This document shows, piece after piece, positions 56,806 through 64,000 of a DNA stretch of 64,000 nucleotides (position 1 is the first letter of the stretch; each line of letters opens with the position of its first letter). This stretch comes from Monocercomonoides exilis (taxonomy: Eukaryota; Preaxostyla; Oxymonadida; Polymastigidae): the NCBI GenBank assembly GCA_001643675.2, contig LSRY02000026.1:248001-312000 (forward strand), read 5' to 3'. Below the pieces are notes generated by a model, which had not been told where the DNA came from, searched no databases, and worked only from the letters and a program-made list of their open reading frames with translations. The position numbers and the translations under genes were made by a program.

Positions 56806-57933
56806 TTGAGTGGGATGATGAAGGCTCTCGCTCAACAGCCCCCCCCCCCCCCCCGGCTCCCCCACATTTCAGACAGAAGATGCGTTTCAGGAGAACCTGA
56901 AGGCTACGATGACGATTATGATAGACGAAAGAAGGCTGTTTTTGAAGCAAAGGTGGCAGATCAAGCAGAACATGCATGTCATGCAGGTTAATGAAAAGAC
57001 AAACAAAGATGCGATTTCGGCTTTTTTTGCAAAGCTGAAAGAGAAATTGAAGAATGCAGAGAGGGTAATAATGAATGTTCCTCTGACAAACATGCTCTTT
57101 ACCGTTAGGTCTCATATGGCGATAATTCAGGCTTCCCTCTTTATTGTGGAGAAAAAACAAATGCTTGCGATGAAAAACCACCTGCCTTCGAATGTTTATT
57201 TTGCACTTGGCTCGAAGGCAAAACAAATTCACCACAAACTTTTTCTTCGGATTCACTTTTGATGTCTTCTGCTTCTTCTGCGTCTTCAGCTGGAACATTT
57301 GAAAAAGCGGTGATGATGGGTTCACCAGGTTGTGGGCGATTATCTTCAATTTCTTTTGTTTCTTCTTCTTCTTCTTCTGTCTTAATAAACTCTTTCAATC
57401 AGACCCATCTTCATCGCTTTCAAGATAAAACTGTTCATTTGACATCAATTTATGCAACATCAACAAATTCTTCTTTTCATTTTTATCATCATTCTCATCT
57501 TCCTCACCATCCCCCGATATCAACCACTACGAAGATATCACATCATCCACCTGCTGGACTCCACAATGGAGAAACTGTCAGACATGATGAACTTAATAAC
57601 TTCACAGATATCAATGACGTTGCTGCGCAGTTGTCGACAGAGTGCTTTGAGACAAAAGAATTCTTCTTCTCTGTCTGTGATAAAATGATATTGTTCTCAC
57701 AGTTAAAGAGATATTCACTCGATAAGACGTTTGAGCTCTTTCTCTCGTCATCCAATGAAGGCAATAACAGCAATGATAAAGACGAAGGCAATGATTATCA
57801 CAACTCATTGAACGATCCGTCAATTCCTCTCTTCACACCATTTTTCGAAAAACTGGTTTTGATGAGCAAGCAATTGAACAAAAAAAGATCACGAGAAACG
57901 AATTGCAAAAGCCAGGAGATGCACATGCGCTAA
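56806..57933 (+). pseudogene. Broken hypothetical gene
   Basis: Segments in three frames: 56806-56940 (Pro-rich, encoded partly by a C homopolymer, then EPEGYDDDYDRRKK), 56909-57262 (basic helical: KDAISAFFAKLKEKLKNAER) and 57259-57933 (Ser/His-rich, then FTDINDVAAQLSTECFE and a helical tail MILFSQLKRYSLDKTFELF). The first shift lies downstream of the 16-base C run. Beyond TAA 57931 the last frame stays open with TAR=Gln to about 58058. Function unknown. Confidence 0.35.
56839..56854. repeat. 16-base C homopolymer
   Basis: A run of 16 C in an AT-rich genome, coding for proline if translated. Prone to slippage and to sequencing error. Confidence 0.95.
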
Positions 57934-58170
57934 CTGATGAAAAGATGCAATTGCAGTTTCAGGTACAAACACAAACAGGAAAACAGATTTAGACACAACA
58001 TCTTGTAATTATTCCTCCTTCCGGAAATAATTTTTTCCTTCTTCTTCGACAGCTGCTGAGCTCGCGTCCTCAGCTAATGCGGCAAAGTTTGTTGTGTCGT
58101 TGATTTTGTTTTCTTAATCTGCATCAACTGCTTCATCAACGTTATATTATTCCTTTTCTTCCTCTGCTCC

Positions 58171-59333
58171 TCATCGATGTCCCCTTGACGGTGCTCCTTC
58201 TGCAACCTGCCCATCTTCCACTTCTTCTTCTTCTTCCTCTTCTTCTTCTTCTTCTTCCTTCTCCAAATCAATCGGACTGCCCTCTCTCCCCGACTCCTCA
58301 TTTGATGTCAAACCATTCATCCACATATGCGCATGTTCCACATCTTTTCTCACTCCCTCTGAACTTATATATGAAGTTATTCCCAAAGATCCATCTGCTG
58401 CTTCTTCTGCTGCTCTCCTGCTCTCCTGTTGGATACCATCAGGTGGAAAAGAACTGCACACTTCTGGTTCCACTGAATGCTGCTTGTCTGCAACCATCTC
58501 AGCATCAGTTTTCGCAAATCTCAACCTCTTCTTCCTCTTCTTTTACAACCAGCGGAGCCATAGCTTCTTTTCGCTTCCCCTGGTTCTCTTTGATTCTCTT
58601 TACAAACTCTCTGTGCGCTGTTGGATGCCCTCCTTTCTCCTCGTTCTCATCACCTCCCTCTCTCCCTCCATCTTCTTCTCCCTTTTCTTCTCCCTTTTCT
58701 TCTCCCTCCACCTCTTCTCGCTTCTCAAGCACCACCAGTACAATTGCTTCAGACAACAGAACCATATCCTCCATTTTCAGCTCCGCAGCATCCAACCCTT
58801 TCTCAACAATCTCCTCCACTTCACACACTGCGACCCTTAGCACCATCTCTTTCTCGTCCAGCTTCACTACCACACGCCTCAACTGTTGTGATCGCTATAT
58901 CTGCATTGAAGTGACAAACAGATCTTTGATCGATTGGAACGCATTCACATCTGCCGCTACAACGATCCGCTTTCTCTCCGACTTCGTGATCATCTTCGAT
59001 GTGTTAAGCGAATGTTGCTGCGCCACCCGGCTGAATCGAAAGCATCGCAGAAAGCGCCTTCTCGTATCCACACACAGCACACCCATACAAAACTTTCCTT
59101 TATGCTTCAACATATCCCTGCAGAATCAGTTGCATTCTTAGGAACGACTATCTTTGATTTTCTAACATCCCAGCCACAACAGGCAACACAATCCACAGCC
59201 GTCTTTCTATGTTGTTTATCACTGCTGCTGTATATTATGACAATTCATCTGAATCATCCGATGAGTCAATTGCTGGCACAGATGTTGATGATGACTTATT
59301 ATCTTCTTCTATTTTCTTCTCTTTGCTAATCAT
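58171..59333 (-). pseudogene. Hypothetical minus-strand gene with two shifts
   Basis: ATG 59333 opens a TAR=Gln frame: KEKKIEEDNKSSSTSVPA, then YTAAVINNIERRLWIVLPV and LRMQLILQGYVEAQRKVLY, to about 58990, using several TAA/TAG codons. The product then appears to continue one base shifted (RIVVAADVNAFQSIKDLF, a TAG read as Gln, LRRVVVKLDEKEMVLRV, long acidic helix) to 58505, and after a second shift to 58171 (FAKTDAEMVADKQHSVEPEV, poly-Glu). About 390 residues. Not recognised. The plus-strand Leu/Ser/Phe frame 58185-59141 is a shadow. Confidence 0.4.
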
Positions 59334-59568
59334 GTCTGTATGAATCGAGTGTGGAATTAACGTACTGCTCCAGTGAAGAAAATGAAGAAGTTGAAGTGTT
59401 CAGCAGACATCATGACGGAGAATATAGGAAGAAGAAAAGAAGGAAAGGAAATGTTTAAATAAATGTGAAAGAAAATACGGTCACAAGTTGCAAAAGTTGT
59501 GAAGATGAAGAGATATGAGAGACTGCAGAATTTGACACATCTTCAGCAAATATTAACAGGATGCAGAA

Positions 59569-60273
59569 GTGAAACTGACAGAAGAAAAACAAAAAGAACA
59601 AGAGATGGAAAGAGATGAAGAGTTTCAGATTGAGATAAATATAAAAGCTTCATCTGCAAAGTCATTGGCTAAAGATACTATTTTTCTGATGGGGACAAAG
59701 AATGCATATCATGAAGATTTCTTCAAGAAAAGAAAGATACCAAAAAGAAACAGAAAATTATTGTATATTTGATAAATCTATAAATAACGCAAAGGAAAAC
59801 ATAAAATATTTGAGGTCAAAGAATAAGAAAAAGACGTCATAAAAATAATGCAGATGAGACTGAAAGAGATAACAGAAAAGAAGAAAAGGAAAAAGAGAAC
59901 GATGAAGTTTTGGAATAAAAAGCAAATAAATAAATCAAAATCGAGAAAGAAATTTTATTGGACCAAAATGAAAGAGAGATGTGGTACAGCAGGAGAGATT
60001 CCGCTCGAAATGGAAAAAGAGCAAAATGAAAAGTGGCATATGAAAAAAGATCTGATCTAGAGGATTGCTGTACTGAAGATTGAGGAAATCACATTCGATG
60101 GAGATGTGATCAATGAGAAAATGAAACGCGTTCTGGATGTGAAAGACGAGAATCTCAACGTTGAACAGAAAAAAGCCAGGAACAAACGAAGGCATGCAGC
60201 AAGCGAGAGAATAGGGGAATAAAAAATGACTCAAGCAGATTTTAAAAAAATAATAAAAAATATGAACATGTGA
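59569..60273 (+). pseudogene. Lys/Glu-rich protein with one internal TGA
   Basis: One frame from about 59560 to TGA 60271. It contains one TGA (59770) and several TAA/TAG codons read as Gln. Highly charged, helical (EKQKEQEMERDEEFQIEI; RIAVLKIEEITFDGDVINEK; VEQKKARNKRRHAASE). Probably a coiled-coil protein. The good sequence on both sides of the TGA suggests a recent lesion or a sequencing error. Confidence 0.35.
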
Positions 60274-60502
60274 ATTCCTGAACGAATTTAACATTTGAGA
60301 CTTTTGAATGAGTATAATCAATTTTAAATTTTCAAAATGTGAAACATTAACTGGTTCTTCTTGAATCAGTTGTTTCGAATGAGATTCAAAAAGTGTTTGT
60401 TTTTTCATTTCTTTAATCATTTGAATGTCATTCGTTAAGCTTATAAAGGGATCGATCTTTCTGTGAAAGATATTTTCAACGTTAAAGACAGAAAACACAC
60501 AA

Positions 60503-63500
60503 ATGCAAGCAAAACAATATACTCTGAGCAAGTGGTCCAGAAAGCTGTGGGAATATGCCACCTCCATTTCTGGAGATTACACTTTCGAGTTATTTGACTA
60601 TTTCATTTTTTCATTTCGAAAAATGAAGGAAATCAAAGATTCGTTATATAAAAAATCAAATGGTGTGTAGAACATTTCGTAAATAATAGAAATCTTAACG
60701 TTTAACTCTTTTTAATGTATACTTGTTTTATTTAACAGATCAACTTGATGGAGTGATGAATTCTTTGAGAACATTATTTCCAAAGCTTCAGAGTAAAATG
60801 CAAGTTGAATTACTTAAAAATCTGAGCACTTACTGTTCTTTTTCTCAATTGAGAGATCACCATTTTGATATTTCACAGGGACAATTCAATTACGCAAAAT
60901 ATGGATCACTCCTTTATTATTTGGATGAGGAGAGTGATCGTGAAGATAGAAGATGCAAAAAAAGGCGTTATCTCGATAATGAATCACTTGAAAAAGTGAA
61001 TAGATTTTTGCTTGAAAACATATATAAATCCTCAGAGCTCCATAAAATAAAAAATAAATTCAAAAATATTTCGTTGACTCTGAAGAAATGTGTTTTTTTA
61101 TTTTCGGTTATTTATTTTGTTATTTATTTTTCAAAAAAAAATCTTGACAATGATGATGGTTCTTTCTTTTTGAGCGAAAATCATCTTTTCTCAGGTATTG
61201 ATGGCCAAAAAAATGAATATTCCAACGAAAGATATTAAAATTTCGATGAATCAACTCAGTTATCTGTTCCACACGTTCCACAATTGATTGCAAATGTAAG
61301 AAAAACTCCTGTATTTGATCCTTGTTCACCATCGAAACCAGTTGGCTTGAAAAATTTAGGAAACAGCTGTTACTTAGCTGCAGCAATGCAAATGTTTGCA
61401 TCAATGAATAAATTCCATTCGAGGGAATTTCAGATAGAAACGAAAGATATTCTTTCTTCAACAATCATCAACATTTGCAAATCAATTAATGATCAACAGG
61501 AGAATATTGAATCTTACTGGAACGAAGAGTTCTACGAAAAATGGAACAATGAAAATGATATTTCAAAAATGGAGGAGCACGAATCGGATGATGCAATAGA
61601 ATGGTTACTGAAAATAATTCGTAAACAATCTCCTACTGCAATGAACAATTTGGGTTGTCATTCAACAGATAATATCATTTGCCAAATGTGCGGATATGCA
61701 TCTTTTGAAATGCCACAAAAAGTTGATATTATCATTCTGCAAGGTCATTCAATTGAACATTCGTTGAACGAGTTTCAAATCCTTCAATCTCAAAGAAAGA
61801 ACGAAGAATTGAGCTGTCCATTATGCAGATCGATAGGTGGAGTGATTCATCAAACTCAATATGCAAACAACTCATATTTCTTGTTATTTCGATGTGAGAA
61901 TAATTTTATTTCAACAAATGAACATAATGAAAAAGCCGCTGGATTGAACAGATCATTATGGATGATTGAAGTTTCAAAAAACATACAATTAACTGATCAA
62001 TATTCAACTCAGAAAGAGAAATACAATTTTCTTTCCATAATTTTGTTCAATCCAACTGTCCATCATTACATTTGTGTAACTATATCAGATATTGAACATA
62101 TCGAAAACAACAATGAATGCAATTTTCGTTGGAAAATTTGCAACGATGAAAATGTGGAAGTGGTTAATGATCTTGAAGAAAAAAGCAAATATGAATGGTT
62201 GTGCTCAAACGGATGGAAAACAAGTTTTCTGTGTTATGCAAAAAGTTCATTTATTCAAATGGAAACTCAAAGACAATTTGGTTATCTCGATTCTTCTTTT
62301 GATCACTTCAGCAATGATTCAAATATTTCAAACAATGAACCTGAAAACGATATTAATGATTCTTTGTTTTGTGGAGGAGTTAACAGAACAACTTATAAAA
62401 CGAAAAAACAAATTCACAGTGAATTGGTTCAGAAAACAGGAATCAAAATGTCCTACTCATATTTCTGAAAGAAAACACATGGTGTCATCACAAAACCTAG
62501 AAACAGAATTGACTTATGCTCCATTTGCGAAAGAGCAAGATATTTACAGAAAATTTCTCAAAATAGACAACTCAGTGATCAGGAAAATCAAGAGCTGCAA
62601 TCCATTTCAGAGCATAAAAAATGGGCTGAATGCCAAAAACAATTTTTTGTTGATTCAAAGAGCAAACTAAAAAACGGAGATCTTCTTTTGCTGCTAGACT
62701 TCAAAGAGAATTGGAAGCTTCCGCTTTCAAGAAAAGAAGTCAGTAAAGATTTTTACACAAAAAAGCAAGTGTCAGACCTGTGCATTATTTCATACTCAAA
62801 ACAAAATGATTCACTTCATAAAACATGTCATCACTTCATTTCGGACTGTTTAACTCATGATTTCAGATACGTTATTGAATGCTTGAACGTAGTTATAGAA
62901 AAACATATATCAGAATCACACCCACTTCAATCAACTTTGACAGTTTTTTCGGACTCTGGTCCTCACTTCAAAAATAAATACTTTTTAAGTAATTTTCGAA
63001 GTGACAGTCAAAATGTTCAACAATTTTCATCGATATTTGTTAATTATTTCACGGAGCAGCATGGTAAATCGGAATGCGATGGAGAGTTTGGATCAATTTC
63101 ATCAAAATTATCAACAACAAGCTAAGAAACTGGAAGCAATGCTTCATCATTTTGTGCCTTTCTAAAACAAATATTTGATTCTTCAATTCAAAGCACCTTA
63201 AATGAGAAAATAAATAGACAGTTTCACTTGTGTGTTTCACTTTTTTTCATTATATTTCGTTGAAGTTATATGTTTTTTTTATTTTGGCTTCAGATACATC
63301 CCGTCAAATAAAAAAACTTGGTATTGGCTGAAAATTCCATCTATGATGATTTATTTATCTTTCAAAAAACAAAACGGTCATATTTTCACAGCATCTCATT
63401 CGCAATTGTTGGAAGACAAATGGAAAATCGTCAGTGATTGCAAAAGTGGAAAAGAAAAAATAGTGGGAGAAAGAAAGAAATTTTCAGGAGCAAATGCAGA

Positions 63501-63843
63501 TCATTCAAACAACATGCCCATCAAAGACCTAACATTATCTCGAATAAATCAAAGAATGCCAATAGAAAAATAAACAACCTTTTCATTTTAGAAGGAAATT
63601 GCATCAAACGATTGTTCATTCCCAAATCAAAGCATTCAATTTGAAAAGAAAAAAGAGACCGTAAAAGCACGTTTCAAAAATGATTCACATATTATTCACC
63701 ACACGCGAAGGAATACTTCAAACATCGATGAGGATTTGATGATTATTGAAATAAATGAAATAAGAAATAAAAAAAGAAACAATGTTTTTATTCAGAAATG
63801 GATAATCGTTCAAACAAACGAAAAGATTTAAAGTTTCAATTGA
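60503..63843 (+). CDS. USP deubiquitinase-DDE transposase-like protein (copy 3), one internal TGA
   Basis: Exons 60503-60662, 60739-63229 and 63294-63843 (introns 76 and 64 bases). The first intron has the same position and phase as in copy 1. The summed length is exactly 1067 codons ending in TGA 63841. TAA 61236, TAA 63123 and three TAR codons after 63560 are read as Gln. USP: GLKNLGNSCYLAA (Cys codon 61368), finger CQMC and CPLC, His box VHHYICV, acidic KICNDENV. DDE: Asp in LLDFKENW (62697), Asp in FSDSGPHFKN (62952), Asp/Glu in HGKSECDGEFG (63078/63084). The C-terminal WYWLKIPSM matches WPSLSVPHM of copy 1. One TGA (62466, codon 630) falls between USP and DDE, aligned with Tyr of copy 1. 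It lacks the long Ser tract and is strongly diverged from copy 1. No inverted repeats seen. Either recently inactivated or expressed as two parts. Confidence 0.8.
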
Positions 63844-64000
63844 GTATTTTGTTGCTCAAATTAGTTAGAATAATGAGTTTATTGTTTTTGAACCGTTACC
63901 ACAATTGATAATTCAATTGTCAATATAATGACTATCTTTTTCAACTGTTATGATTTTAAGATCTTAGGCACTTTTCAATTTTGGTTGATATTTCCTTATT
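63844..64000. other. AT-rich 3' flank of copy 3, to window end
   Basis: No repeat similar to the copy 1 inverted repeat is visible before the window ends. Confidence 0.5.

Noticed and set aside
58185-59141. 318-residue Leu/Ser/Phe-rich plus-strand frame
   Set aside because: The minus strand carries a better protein with TAR=Gln; the plus frame is its complement plus CTT repeats.
62466-62468. TGA as a sense codon in this genome
   Set aside because: In-frame TGAs align with different residues: Tyr (USP-DDE copy 3), His (DIRS element 1), Arg (beta-helix at 28447), Cys and His (Merlin). Intact genes have none and end in TGA, so they are nonsense changes.
1-64000. CRISPR arrays, rRNA genes, bacterial operons
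   Set aside because: No spaced direct repeats, no rRNA-like sequence, and the genes contain spliceosomal introns, so the DNA is eukaryotic nuclear.

Overview
The window looks like nuclear DNA of an oxymonad flagellate (Metamonada, Preaxostyla), close to Streblomastix. Three things in the sequence support this. (1) The base composition is AT-rich, with short spliceosomal introns of about 50-150 bases and GTTTGT/GTTTGG donors. (2) Cysteine/serine/asparagine-rich right-handed beta-helix surface proteins, a family I associate with oxymonad genomes, recur throughout. (3) Several homology-supported reading frames (two DIRS-type retrotransposons and one transposase gene) are continuous only if TAA and TAG are read as glutamine and TGA is the sole stop. 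Streblomastix strix is known to use that code. Coordinates of genes called here under this code ('TAR=Gln') therefore differ from a standard-code translation.

Layout. 1-7715: a DNA transposon with terminal inverted repeats of at least 947 bases (the window starts inside the left one). It carries one three-exon gene whose product joins an N-terminal domain, a serine tract, a complete USP-type deubiquitinase and a DDE/D transposase-like domain. 7716-13500: purine-rich broken coding sequence and a beta-helix pseudogene. 14325-15705: a decayed Merlin-type transposon. 15811-16105: 59 copies of TAAAA. 16341-17983: a broken coiled-coil gene. 18340-19957: a 5' fragment of a second USP-DDE gene with its catalytic Cys lost. 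20340-26900: poorly preserved host-like genes plus one clean TAR=Gln frame (24354-25031). 27183-27862: a perfect 12-base repeat array. 28130-31304: a beta-helix pseudogene and a kinase-like gene. 32909-37246: a decayed DIRS element. 37704-48303: broken genes, a transposase remnant, one intact beta-helix protein (40864-42153) and a large beta-helix pseudogene with a membrane anchor. 49163-53752: an apparently complete DIRS element. 54472-60273: broken host-like genes. 60503-63843: a third, divergent USP-DDE gene, full length apart from one internal TGA.

The window reads as a gene-poor, transposon-rich region. The most unusual content is the USP-DDE gene family: three copies of different age share exon 1/2 architecture and intron phase, and two keep both the deubiquitinase and the DDE signature residues. 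I infer that the deubiquitinase is part of the transposition machinery or protects it from host turnover; nothing here proves that. Many other genes are broken by a single TGA or a single-base shift, which fits either decay or uncorrected assembly errors.
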